Below are positions 11,893-23,947 of a DNA stretch of 64,000 bases, piece after piece. The notes beneath the pieces were generated by a model. It had not been told where the DNA came from. It saw nothing but the letters and a program-made list of their open reading frames with translations, and did no database searches. The first letter of the stretch is position 1. Every line of letters starts with the position of its first letter. The stretch spans positions 1,198,829 to 1,262,828 of the forward strand of contig JAKSZU010000027.1 in NCBI GenBank assembly GCA_026018925.1, written 5' to 3'. The translations under genes were made by a program, and so were the position numbers. The stretch is from Tupaia tana (lineage: Eukaryota > Chordata > Mammalia > Scandentia > Tupaiidae).

Positions 11893-12165
11893 TTTGAAAA
11901 AAAGAGTATTTTATTCATTAGGGAGAGCACATGAACGCGTCAGAGAGAGAGGGAGAGGGGAAGCGCCTTGAACAGGGCCTGGCCGCACTGCCCCCTCCCC
12001 GGCCCTCCAGCTCGGTGGCGTCTTTGTGGGTACCCAGCGTGTGCCTGGAGCCTTCCAGACTGGCCTGAAAAGTGAATTCAGGTACCACGTCGGCCACGTG
12101 GCCTCCAGTTCCACAGCTCAGAACGCGACCAACTACGCTCCTGAGGCTGGGCCCGATAACTGTAT
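11893..12165 (-). mobile_element. SINE, second family
   Basis: attttattcattagggagagc, then gaacagggcctggccgcac, ending ctcctgaggctggg. Confidence 0.55.
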
Positions 12166-12274
12166 GTTGTTGAGGTGACATTGCGGGTCTTAGGCTTGTC
12201 ATGACATTTCCAGCAGAGTCTGGTAATGTGACGAAGATGATCAGTTAGTTAGGTCCACTAGCAGTAGCTGCAAA

Positions 12275-12515
12275 CGCCGCGCAGCTCTGAGTGTGCATGT
12301 GTGCGTCTGCGCCCCAGTCCCCAGCAGGATAGAAAGTGGAGGATAGACGGCAGGACGCCCACACCCACGGGGCGCTTTCTTCCCCTCACTTTCTCTGCCT
12401 CTCTGCCTCTGGCAAGCACAGGCACCCTCTGGCAGTTAAGAAAAGAAAGAAAAGAAAAGGGCAGAGGAAAAGAAGAAAAAAAAAAAAGAAAAGAGAAAAG
12501 AGAAAGAAGAGGGCT
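12275..12515 (+). mobile_element. tRNA-derived SINE, 5'-truncated
   Basis: The body ctcactttctctgcctctctg and ggcaagcacaggcaccctctgg is kept. The promoter head is missing or unrecognisable. The tail has grown into an A/G-rich microsatellite to 12515. Confidence 0.6.
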
Positions 12516-13322
12516 GTGTGAACGAAACCTGCAAGTACCTCTTTGGACCCAGAATCTTCTGCTGAGTAAGGCTCTTATTTTTTTTTTCCCACAACTTGAA
12601 GCCACCAGACATCTGATAAGTACCCTTCTAGTACCTTGTGCCACACCATTAAAAGTCTCTGTTCGAACTGACTTCACACGATAGTTACCTCCCCTGCAAA
12701 CCCTCCCCCAGGCTTTTCTGTCTCCCTCCCTCCAAACCAGGTAGCTCTTGTCCCCAGGCTGCCGGTGTGGCCACAAGGTGTGGCATCTGTCACCCTCTGT
12801 AAGATGTACGCTATGGTCTGACTGTCCTGTGAGTCACCCTGTTACTGTGTGAGAAGGGGCATCTGGGAGGGGGCTGGGATTAAGGTCACCAGGTCGGGAC
12901 ACTCACAAGCCCCTCCACAGGGGTTCACAAGGAGAGATGAGACAGACACACGGACACAGACACGTGTCCCTCCCCTCCGCTGGATGTCTGCCAGCAGGAA
13001 GGCCCTCACCAGATGCAGCCCTGGGCCCTGGTCCTCCACGCCGAGAGCTGAGTGAACCTCTGCTCTTCCCCAGTCAGAGGCGCACGCGGGCGTCTGTGTG
13101 GTTCACAACACAGGGAGCTGGAACTCCCCTCAGCGCGAGCTTAGCAAGCCCCATCTTCAGTCCATAGTTTAGCCTCACATGAAGCAGTGGAGTCCAACCC
13201 GTATTTTCAATGTGAACTTTTCATTTAAATCAGTCAAATCACTACACTTTATGTTAGTATTTCCTTACATTAAAACAAAACCCCAAATAAAAAGAAGGTC
13301 CCTGAAATCTACCGATAGGAAT

Positions 13323-13328
13323 TTTATT
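13323..13328 (-). terminator. Candidate polyadenylation signal AATAAA (distal)
   Basis: A second minus-strand AATAAA is followed after about 30 nt by a T/GT-rich run (tttttatttggggtttt). The spacing is good for cleavage near 13305. It is the better of the two candidates. Confidence 0.4.
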
Positions 13329-13404
13329 CTAAGTAAACACACATACACACATGCTTTTTGAAGTTCATTATATAAGTAATGCTTATAAACTTCCTAATAA
13401 TGAC

Positions 13405-13410
13405 TTTATT
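13405..13410 (-). terminator. Candidate polyadenylation signal AATAAA (proximal)
   Basis: AATAAA on the minus strand lies about 830 nt after the exon 10 stop. A GT-rich stretch (atgtgtgtatgtgtgttt) follows roughly 60 nt downstream, somewhat far for a classical downstream element. Confidence 0.35.
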
Positions 13411-14238
13411 CACCATTTTACATTTTTCTCACTGCTACAAGGACACCCCAAGCGTCCACGATGGCCCCAGGGACAAACGTTCGTGCTGGAAAACAGCAGG
13501 AGGAGCACACCTGCTCACGCCTGGTGTCAGCTGCTCTGTGACCAGCGGGGAGGGGACGGCTCTGCTGTTGGTCTGGAGCCCGGGACAAACGGTACGCATT
13601 ACATGATCCAATCTTTCTGCAAAGTCTGATTTTGTTTTCTTCAAGAGGAACATGAATGTTCCAGGAGCCAAGAACATAAAGAGGTTTATCGTTCAGCTCA
13701 GCTACCCAACGTACTTAACAGAAATATAAACACAGGCAGTAGGAGGCTCCCGGTGTGGGCGGCCACTCCAGATGTCTCCGCGTCGTCACACTTCTTTGCC
13801 CCTCCTTGAGAGAAGGTTGGGATTATGGGTAAATTGGTCCTTTGTCCGTTAGCCTAGAACCGAAGTAGTCTCTTCTCTGCTCTCACCCAAAAGATTGAGG
13901 GTTTTGTTTGAAATCTGCTCCACTTCAGAACTTAGAGAACCGCGTCATCTAACCCTGTTCAAGCGAGATCTAGGTGTCTCGAGCCACAACAGTCCTGCAT
14001 GGCCCCAGGCATTCCCTGAGTTTTAGCCCTGATATCTCAGACACCGGTGCCCTTTTACAATAACACTGAAAAGCCCACGTGACGGTACTGCAAGGACGGG
14101 CAGGGCCAGGTGGAGAGGCAAACGTCGCCTGAGGTTAGAGGGCCCTAAAACATTCGGTGACCTCCCACAGCTGGGAGTAGTGGCCATAGCACCAACTCCC
14201 AGGAAGGGAGCTGCTCCTTCCACAGCTCTGTGCACACG

Positions 14239-14431
14239 CTAACCTGTCACGTGCTCCGTACCTTTGTGGCCGCTTGTGATCTTACACTCCGTGGACCAGT
14301 CTTCGGGGGTCACAGGGGACACGAGTTCAGCAAACTTCTCCAGGGGACAGCTGTGGGTGCAGCCAGCCAGCGTGAGGGGGTGAGGCTCCTGCTGGGTCTC
14401 GTTCTGGTAGAACATCTCCACAAAGTACTTT
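14239..14431 (-). CDS. ACP3: ACP3 exon 10: C-terminus of the secreted isoform, stop TAG
   Basis: This exon completes glycine 313 and encodes residues 314-376, [12 protein letters not shown] to GTEHVTG, then TAG at 14241-14239. It contains glycosylation site N323 and cysteines 337, 341 and 362. The acceptor is cctctctccacag. Inside the exon, AAAG|gtacgg at 14262/14261 is a splice donor. Using it removes the last seven residues and joins exon 11 to make the membrane form. Confidence 0.95.
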
Positions 14432-17400
14432 CTGTGGAGAGAGGCAGCGGGGGAAGCCCGGTTAGTTCCGTGTTGAGCCACCACTGAATTTCCAGCCCCC
14501 TGCACTGAAACACGTGAATGAAGGACTGGCAGAAGAATGGGAGTGAGGCCATTTTAGCCAGTTTACGTGGGAGAATGGAGAGACTGGGCAGGTGGGACAG
14601 ATGCGGAAGGTGGAAATGGGACAACTGGTGTGTAGATGAACAGGGGCATAAAGGGTGGGACCAGGACGCTTCATGGGAGGAGTGACGTCGGGGATGGGTG
14701 TGACTGACGAGCTCCTGACTGAGAAGTGGGGGCAGCGGGCCTCAGGGTTTTCCCCCTTCTCTCTTTTCGTGCTTCTCTTTGCTCTTTCCTTTTTTGTCTT
14801 TTCCTCTCAATGTTTCTTCCACTCTGAATATATCTCCCTGCTCTTTAACCCGGCCATGCACACAGTAATGTAAATGGAATAATACATAACATATGTGCTT
14901 GAGTATACAGCATGGCTTTATAAAAATTATCTCTCAAAAAGGGTGAGTATAAATTCAAGTCTTCACATTATGCCATACGAATGACTCGCTCAGAACCTTA
15001 TTTCAAAAACTACACCGACCTCAGTAAGGCCAGAATGCGCTCTTTATGATCACGTGGCAACGAGAGAGGCCAGAGGAAATGCAAGGAGAGTCTGAACAGG
15101 GAAACGCGGGATTTCTTAGTCAAACACAAATGCAGTATCTGTTAGCTCAGGTCTCCTTGTTCCTGACTTAAAGCAATCAAGTATAACCTTTGATATTTCT
15201 CTGGAGTGCCACCAAAAAAGGTTCTAATATAACAACACGCTTGACTTGTGTGGTGTCTGGTTAATTTTCTTACCTGTATGTCAGTGTCTCTCATTAAAAA
15301 CAAAACAAAACAAAACAAAACAACCCTACACTTGAGATATCACGTGTTCCGGAAACCCTTTCAAAGTGAGCTGGGACACTGGCCTTCCAAAGGACAAACG
15401 TGCACAGGCCTTGGTACCGCCCTTCTAAGTCATCAGTCCCCTCATGCCATTTCTGCTGTGTGGTTGGTCTCCACTCTGTGGAGCTTGTCTCCACTCTGAC
15501 TCCAGATATTTGAGAGTAAGGTCAGCAAGACGTTTCAGGGTTGGTCTCCTCCACTCTGACTCCAGATATTTGAGAGTAAGGTTAGCAAGACGTTTCAGCC
15601 CTATTTCATTGTGCCTTGCACGCAGGTAGCGGTCAATGAAGAGTGCCTGCCTTTCCCAACTGCAGGACTCACTTTCTTTGCAAGCAGATAGTGGTTGAGA
15701 CGAGGCCTCTGTGCCGTTACTTCCCTACTCTACAAATTCCGGGGCCAGAAATACACATCCAGGACTACAATCGTTGTAAAATAAAAGGCAGGAGCCCCTG
15801 GTTTAAAAATGTAGAACTTCGAACTGGCCACAGCACATCATCAGAGTAAGCACTGGCCCTCTGGCATGGGCCCTTGGCGCACAGTAGGGCTGGTCCTGCC
15901 GGCAGCTGCGCAAGTGCCTGAGGGCAGAGCTAAGCACATCTCCTGGCAGCTCTAAAAGATCGGGTCACTGCCTTGGCGGCCCTTTGCTCGTCTGTTGCCA
16001 GGAAGACCTTGCAAGATCTGGTGACTCCCCAGAGCCCGTCCTCCCTCTCCCCAGAGGGTGCCATGGTCACAGCACATGAGCGTTTTGGTGTGACTTTGGT
16101 AACCAGCTCTTACAGATTTGAAAGGACTTTCCAGTTTTAACCTTGAGACTCACATGTCCCAGAAATCCCTCAGGCCAAGGTAGACTGGTCTTGTCCTTCT
16201 AACTGAGCTTTCTGGCAGGTTAAGGATGAGCCTTGGTCCGTTGGGAATGGCCACACAGGTTGCAAAAGGGCAAATACCAAGTGGGAATTGTACTTGGGGC
16301 TCTAGGCTGGGGCTATGAGTCGCTAGAGGCCGTGAGGATACGTTCGAGGCCTTTAGTTACAGAATATTATTGCATTACCACCAAGAAACTGTTTCCCTCT
16401 CCGTGTCTTCTACCAGTCTGTGTTTTCCAAAACAACAATACAGTGCTTGCATATTCTTAGAATACCTTAATTAAAAAAACTAAAAAAAATACATTTTCTG
16501 TCAGTTAGAGTAGTTCTCTTGTTTTTCACCTACTATCTATGTAAATTATTTCTCAATAAGAGTCTTCATGAACATTAAAATAAAGAGAACCATTACTAAT
16601 GAAGATACCGTTATTTGGTACCATTCGTCCCTCTGAATTTTAAACACAGACAGACACCACCTTACGCCAACAATAACAATAATAATAACAGCAGACAGGG
16701 AGCCAGCAAAACGGTGTGGTGGTTCAGGTGCTGGAATCCCAGACCCAGCGACTTGAAAAGTCATGGCAGGCACTGGGCGTGTGCTTAAAATGCCAAGAGA
16801 ACGGAGAAGGGGTTGGGGTGAGGCCACCCCCACTCGGGATGATTTCTCACTTTCCCTCTCTCTGCCTCCCTCTGGTGAGCGCAGGCACCTTCTGGCAAAA
16901 ACCAAAAACCAAAACCCAAAACCAAAAATTGAAAACCCCCAATCGGGGACCTAGCGATGCTGAACTTGACAAGCGCGCTGGGACCTTACCCGTCCTGTCG
17001 GTGCAGTTCCACCACGTGGCAGGAAGCGTAGGGGGGCAGGAGCCCGTTGAAGACATCTAGCGCCATCTGCAGGGCACTCACGGTGGTGTCATGCTGCAGA
17101 AATGGAAACACCCCACAGGGCGGTCAGGAGGGCCTTTGCTCACCCCAGTTACTGCAGCACTGTTCACAACTGCAGAGACATGAAGTCAACCAAAATGCCC
17201 GAGAATGGATGACTGGATCGAAACCAATCATTTCCAATCTTTACCTCTGGTTCAGAATCACCTTCGAAAAGTTAGCAAGCATTTCTAGAGTTCCATCGCG
17301 GTTTCTGGTTTAGTTAAATTCCCACGTTGTCACTGACTTAATAGCCAGTAAGGGTTACATGCGTGTCATCATTTCTATTTAGATGACGATTCCGACGCCC

Positions 17401-20400
17401 AGAGAAATTCAATAAGTTGCTTAATGTAACATAACCCCAAGTGGAAGACAGTACATTTGAACCAGGTCTCCTGATTTTAAGCCTGTGCCTTTACCTGTGA
17501 TAGAGTATTTCTGCTTTAGGTTGTTTCATTGATCCTCATTAAATTTTAAAATCTTTGGAACATAATAGTTCTTTTAGAGAAAAATTATTTATTTAATTTT
17601 ATTTATTATTGTTACAACTGTAACTTGCCACAGGGCACATGTGCTCACCAGAGACAGAGAGAAAGAGGGAGACAGAGAAAGTTGAGAAAACAAGCTGCCA
17701 GGTCCAGGACTTGAACTGTGGTCAGCCATGTGGGAGTCCAGCACCTTAACAACCACACTATCTGCTAGCCCTGGAACACTAGATTAAATTTTTCTATATA
17801 TTAGCATAATCTGTGATTTTAAAGTTTTGGAAAAGCATATGAGGTTATAAATGCTTTGTGGGGAGATAAAAGATAAAGAAGTCAAAGTGTAGTTTAAAAA
17901 TAATTACAGAGGCCCGCAGCTGACATAGTGGTTAAGGTGCTGGATTCTCACATGGTCTACCATGGTTCGAGTCCCAGACCTGATGGATTGAAAATCACAC
18001 CGGGTACGTGTGTGTGCATATCTGAAATTGAGGAGGAGGATGGAGAAGGGATTGCGATGTGGCCATCCTTCCTGGTGGGCGATTTCTCACTTTCTCTGTC
18101 TCTCTGGTGAGCACAGGTACCTATAGCAAAAAATTTAAAACAAATTACAAAGTTCAATGTTGACCTCAGAGTGGCCTGAACATACGGAGGGGTGGTTTTC
18201 AGTTGCAGTTTTGGCACCGACACTATCCAGTCTGAGACAACCCTTGGTGCCATGTCTGTAAGTGGGGTAACACGTGGCTGCCGAAACTGCACGGCAGGGT
18301 GCACGTAGTCAGACGGTTAGAACCGTCTAGTGGGGAGAGACGGGGCGCCGCACGGCAGGGTGCACGTAGTCAGACGGTTAGAACCGTCTAGTGGGGAGAG
18401 ACGGGGCGTACGGATACGACCACTGAAGTCACATAAACTAGACCTCTGAACCAGATTAGAGACTAGAGAACTGGCAGGGTCAGCTGATTGCAGGCCTGCG
18501 TCTCCAGGAAGAACTCCCTTGCACGCTGATCTTCTGGTCTATATGGCTGAGTGCCCCTGACAGGGCATTTCCCGATGCCCTCTAGAAACCCCGCCAGTTT
18601 TCTGGTCTCTAATCTGGTTCTGAGGCCTCTTCCGACCTTCTTGAAGGGATGAGAACATGGCTCTCTCCAGCCACATCACAGCCGGCATGGTGGCTCCGGC
18701 GTGGGGAAGCCCTTGGTCTCGAAGGCACTGGGTGTTGGTGAGCCGCGAATGCATCCGGTTCCCTGCTCGTCCCAGATGCCCGGGCTGCTGCTTGAAAGTA
18801 TGCGCAGCCCCAGGAGTCTCCCTCAAAGGCGTCTTTCCCTGGCTCCTGCCCTCAGACGAGTCTTCTCCCAGATCTTTCTTTCCCTTCTACTCCCAGATGT
18901 AGCTCTAACCTCTAGTAGCAGATCGCTCTCCCTCCCCCTCTCCCACTCCTTCATCACCTGGGTTTTCTGCTTCGTGACCCCGTGGCATTTCAAATACATC
19001 GTCGGATCGGTACATTCACCTGGGTCAAAAGCGCCTCTGTGGGAACCAGCAGTTAGTGTAATGGCTATGTCGCTGGACCCCCAGTCGACCGCGGTTCGCA
19101 TCCTGGACCCGGTGGCTTAAAACTCGCCAGGCGCGTGTGCGTGCGTGCCCAAGATCCCGAGAGGAGAATGGAGAAGGGATTGCGGCGTGGCCATCCCCCC
19201 TGGGGGGTGATTTCTGGCTTTCTGTCTCTCTGTCTCTCTCTGTCTGGCGAGCGCACACGCCCTATAGCGCCTCTGAGAATGGTCCCGCCCTCCCTCCCGT
19301 CACCGAGACTGGGACATCCGCCTCCACCTGTGGTTTCACCTCCAAGGCCGCCGCGCTCCACCCGTTCCTGTTCACCCCCGGCTTTCCTCACAGCCTGGCT
19401 CACCTCCTTCCCTCCTGTGGCCACCTGGTTTCCGAGTGTCTTCCAGACCATGACAAAAGGCTTTCTCCACGTACCGTTCCCAGCCCCCAGTCGTTCTCAG
19501 GAGGGTTATCCCTGAAACGCTCCTGCCCCGTCACCCTGCCCTTCCCGCTCCGTGTGAACGTTGACCTCAGAAGCAGGAGAGAGGATGACCTGCACGCTGC
19601 CCTCCGGCTTCTCCAGGGTGAGGCGTGTTCCTTGTGCCTCCCGCAGTCGCCCTGGCTAGATGCGGCTATCGAGCACCGGAGACGTGAGTAATTCCCACCC
19701 CGTTTCCTCACAGCGAATCCTAGTGTAACTGGCTGTGTGCACTCCCTAGGCTGCACTGGGACGCCAGCCAACAGCTACTCAGTGAGTCTCCCAGGTGACG
19801 TTGCCAGCCCTCCCCTGCGTTCTAACCCCTTCAGGGTCCAACAGACCGGACCGTGGAGGAGACACCTGCTGGCTCCTCCCACCTCAGGGTCGGGATGTGT
19901 CGCCTCGTCCAGGAAGCCTTCCAGCTTCTCCTCTCTAACCTGACAGAAAGGATGGCCACCTTTTCTGAGGCACCAAAGCATTTAGCAAGGCATATCCATT
20001 CTGCTCTGGGTGTTTACATTTACGTGTCTTGACGTGTTAGATTGAAAATTCCTCAAGGGCCAGGATGATGTGTTTAATTCAAAAAGTTTTTTGGGGGACC
20101 AGAAGATGGAGTGGTGGTTACATCGCTGGACTCTCACATGGCTGCCCACGGTTCGAGTCCTGGGCTCGATGGCTTGAAGAATCTCGCTGGGCATGTGTGC
20201 GTGCCCAAAGTCCCGAGAGGAGAATGGAGGAGAAGGGACTGTAGCATGGCCAATATCCCTGGGGGTGATTTCTCACTTTCCTTCTCACTGTGTCTGCCTC
20301 TCTCTGTGAGCACACATACCCTAAGGCAAAATCCTCAAAAACAAAGTTTTGTGCAGGTGCCTACCACTCCTGGGCAGTGGGCACATGGAGAATGGAGGCC

Positions 20401-23400
20401 GTGAGGCCTCAGCCTGCCAGGGGTCACGCAGGTGCACGGACAAGGTACTCACGGCAGAATACATGATCAGTCTCCTGTGGTTGGGTGCCCGAGTCGCACT
20501 CTTCATGTGATTGAGGATTTCTTTGACCAGGACACCTTAAGGCAGAGAGACAGACGGTGAAGCTAACCCAGACAGGCCTGTATTTGAATTTAAAATTCGT
20601 GTGAATTCACAGCTGGGGACTCTGCCTGCCGTGAGCCGAGAAGAGAGGCGGAGGCCCAAGTTTGGCTTTACATCTACTGGGTGAGAGGTGGTGTGGGTCA
20701 CACACGCTATTTTCCTAGCTCCCAAGTCTTACTCTTCATTAATAGCGAGGAAGCCGAAGCCCAGAAACTTTAAGTGACTCATTTTCCACCCTGAAACCGA
20801 GTGACGGAACACAAGTTCTGAGAAGGTGGAAGACCTGGCGATGTCCGATGAGCCGCGGTGCTCCTGGTCGCCAGCAGCGCCTCTTTCTGCGCACCTCATG
20901 TTTGCCCACCGCACCTCCCAGCGAGGGCGTAGCTGACACATCTCTCTTGCCTTGCCAGATCTGAACAGGGGCTGAACTTGTGTTTTGCACCATGTAGGAA
21001 GCAAGCCTGACTTATCACCGAACTGGACCTCCTCCAGAAAGTAGGACAGGAGGGTCCGTGCGAGCACCAGCCTTCAAAATCCAAGACGGGAGAACCTCTG
21101 AGGGAAGGACACCTACAGACAGAACTGCCCAATCCCCTCATCGGAGGGACAAAGGGGGCCCAGAGAGGGCAGTGGCTTCCCTAAGTGTAATCTCCTAGTG
21201 GCCGAAAGAAAAGAGAGGGAACTGAGCGGACTGACAGAATCAGCCCCAGTTCTTACTCCAATATACACGTTCCCCATCTGCTGTTGAGCTATCGTCAACT
21301 CGTGTCCAGGGATGTCCCCAAAATGCAGATTCTGAGTCAGCTGGCTGGTTCGGGGCCGAGAGCTGCGTGTCTAATCTGCTGCCAGGCGCGGCCGATGCTG
21401 AGGGTGTAAAGCAGGCTGAGTGGTGAGGGCCGGACGCCCGACTCCACCATGGCCAGGCCGCAGGAGATGAATCAGGGTCCCCTCTCTGCCCTGAGTCGTG
21501 TGCTGGCACCTGTGGGCCAGCAATGTCTGTGTTCAACGTGGCAGCCTCGGTATCTTTGTTGCTAATATAAATTGAGCTTCTTGGGGCCAGCAGGTAGAGT
21601 GGTGGTTAAGGCGCTGGACTCCCACCTGGCTGACAGCAATTCGAGTCCCAGATCTGGTGGCTTGCTTTTTCACTCCTCACCCCTCCCCGCCCACTCTCCC
21701 TCTGATGACTGTAGGTGCCCTATAGCAAATTAAAAATAAAGAAATAAAATAAATAATTTTTTAAAATAGGAAGTTTGAGCTTCTTTCCAGGATTTGCCCC
21801 TACACGGTCTGTACCCTGCCTGGTAATGTTTTGTTACGGGCTGGGTCTTACTGCTTACGCCGTTAACGAGGACTAAGGACGTCGTGTTTCTCCCGGGTCT
21901 GTCTCAGTGCCACGCAGCCAGGACCTCTGTAACAGCAGACCCGCAGCGACCCGTGCCACTAATGGCCACTGTTCCCCGTGATCTGCCCCATCCTGCTTTG
22001 CTCAGCTCACATGGATTTGCTCCTGGACACCTGGTCTCACACCTCATTAGCTGTTCCAGCCACAGCTTGCCTCACTCCATACCGGCCTGGCAGCCCTGCT
22101 GTTCTGCCTGGAAGTGACTCCTCCTCTCGCCGATGACCTGACTTCTCCTTCAGGTCTAGCTCACAGAGCACTCTGCCTCACCTCGTCCCGGGGCTCGGGG
22201 ACTTGCCCTGACCCTGAGCTGAACAGCGTCTGGCAATGGCTGGAATCTCGGTGCAGCCGGACTACTCTCCTCAGAACACTTAGGGTTTATGAGAACATAA
22301 TGCACGTTCTCCTTCTCCCCATCCTGAAGTCGAGTGCCTGCATGCCTGTACTAACTGCCTCTGCACTTGAACCCCACTGGGTGCCTTCCCTGCCCTCAGG
22401 CCCGCACCTGTCTCCACTGCCTGGTCCTGGTTTCTTCCTCCCGCCTACCTCTCCTGATGAGGGTCAGACCCTGCTGCCTGAGGCCACCTTTGTCATCTAG
22501 AAGGGCCAGTCCTAACCATGAACAGGCATCACCACGAAATACTAAATCTGAGCACTTCAACACCGGCGGGAACAATGCAAGCCGTGTCATAAACATGTCG
22601 GCAGAGCGTGTACTGATTTACCATGTGTGACAAGGCGTGTCATAAACATGTCGGCAGCAGCGTGTACTGATTTACCATGCGTGACAAGCCTCCAGGGCCT
22701 ATATGATCATGAGCTTTAACATGGCTGCCTTCCAGCGTTTCAACAGCCACGTTGGTCATGCTGTCCACCTGAAAAACACATCCTGTAGGTCACTAGATAC
22801 AACTGACTTTCACTGGACTCAGGCACAAACCCTCAACGCTGATCTGCAAGGGTGCACCGAACACAGTTTTCTCTTGAGCTGTCACTTTCCAGATGGAGAA
22901 AGTAGGGCGAGGGTGGGAACCAGTGCCACCCACATAGCACGTGCGTGTTCATGGCATGTGACACAGCAGGTACTGTTTGTTCTGTCTTTCGAATCATACG
23001 TTCACTCCAGTCCCACTGTCTACACCGCGGGTATGACCGTTGCCCCCACTGTGCAGCAGGAAACTTACACAAGGATAATTAAGTGACCCAGACTAGCACA
23101 CGGATGGTGAATGGTAGGGTTGGAACTCGGACCCAGATTCATCTTGCCCAAATTCAATATGCTTCGCTTACTTTTAAAATACTCACCCCCCTGGAGTCTA
23201 CTTTTCTCTTTCTGCTTGTGAACGCCAAAGAGGGACAGGAGGGACAATTCCGACAGTTCTTTCAATTTAGCCATTGCGTCCTCAGTCGCCCAGGAAGGCA
23301 GAGTGAAATTGTGAATGCCCTGTAGGAAGGAAAGGGAGAAAAGGTGTGCGCATCTTTATTTATGATCACGCTCCTCACTGATTTTATATATATACATACA

Positions 23401-23901
23401 TATATATAATAGATACATATGAGAGAGAGAGACTGAGCATGAGAGTGGGAAGGTAAGAAAGCTCCCCGGAGGGGATGGCCATCTGCAGTCCTTTCTTTCT
23501 GGGTTTTGGGCATGCACACATACAGCCATTTTTCCCAGATTGCTGGGTCCAGGTCTTGAACCGCTCATTTGGCCATTTGGGATCCAGCCAGCTCAACTAC
23601 CATGCAGCCAGCTATCTTTACTGATTTTATTTATATATTTTTATTTTTTTAAAGAAACTTGTGCCTGGGACTAGCGGATAGTATAATGGTTCCTTTGCTG
23701 TACAACCATGGCCGCAGTTCGGGTCCTGGACCTGGCAGCTTAAACTCATGCCGGGCATGTGTGTGTGTGCCCAAGATCCTGGGAGGAGAATGGCGGAGGA
23801 GGGATTGTGGCATGGCCATTTCCCCTGGGAGTAATTTCTCACTTTCAATTTCCCTAACTCTGGTGAACATATGTGCCCTATAGCACACATCTCTCTCTTT
23901 C

Positions 23902-23947
<46 letters not shown>

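Larger units (their letters stand above)
13300..14238 (-). other. ACP3: Probable 3'UTR of the secreted ACP3 transcript
   Basis: Unique, largely repeat-free sequence follows the TAG of exon 10 for about 900 nt and ends at two AATAAA signals. Treating it as 3'UTR is inference from position and the signals. The same DNA is intronic in the membrane isoform. Confidence 0.45.
992..14261 (-). other. ACP3: Last intron, used only by the membrane isoform (13.3 kb)
   Basis: It runs from the internal exon 10 donor to the exon 11 acceptor. It contains the secreted-form 3'UTR, an L2 element at 5.3-5.9 kb, many SINEs, an AT-rich minisatellite at 3.7-4.3 kb and a 46-bp minisatellite close to the acceptor. 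6.0-6.9, 8.7-9.1, 10.8-11.6 and 12.6-13.3 kb hold nothing I recognise. Confidence 0.7.
14432..16989 (-). other. ACP3: Intron 9 of ACP3 (2.6 kb)
   Basis: Mostly unique sequence. It has a 60-bp tandem duplication at 15.5 kb and one SINE directly upstream of the exon 9 donor. No other structure stands out. Confidence 0.8.
17094..20452 (-). other. ACP3: Intron 8 of ACP3 (3.4 kb)
   Basis: It contains an L1 fragment and a MIR next to exon 9, four SINEs, and a 61-bp duplication carrying a hairpin at 18.3 kb. 18.4-19.0 and 19.3-20.0 kb are unique by eye. Confidence 0.8.
20536..23186 (-). other. ACP3: Intron 7 of ACP3 (2.7 kb)
   Basis: It contains MIR fragments at both ends, one short SINE at 21.6 kb and a 53-bp tandem duplication at 22.6 kb. 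21.8-22.5 kb is moderately GC-rich without a recognised feature. Confidence 0.8.

Noticed and set aside
12258..12776. 172-codon minus-strand ORF
   Set aside because: It spans the purine-rich tail of a SINE (read as F/S/L runs). No recognisable domain.
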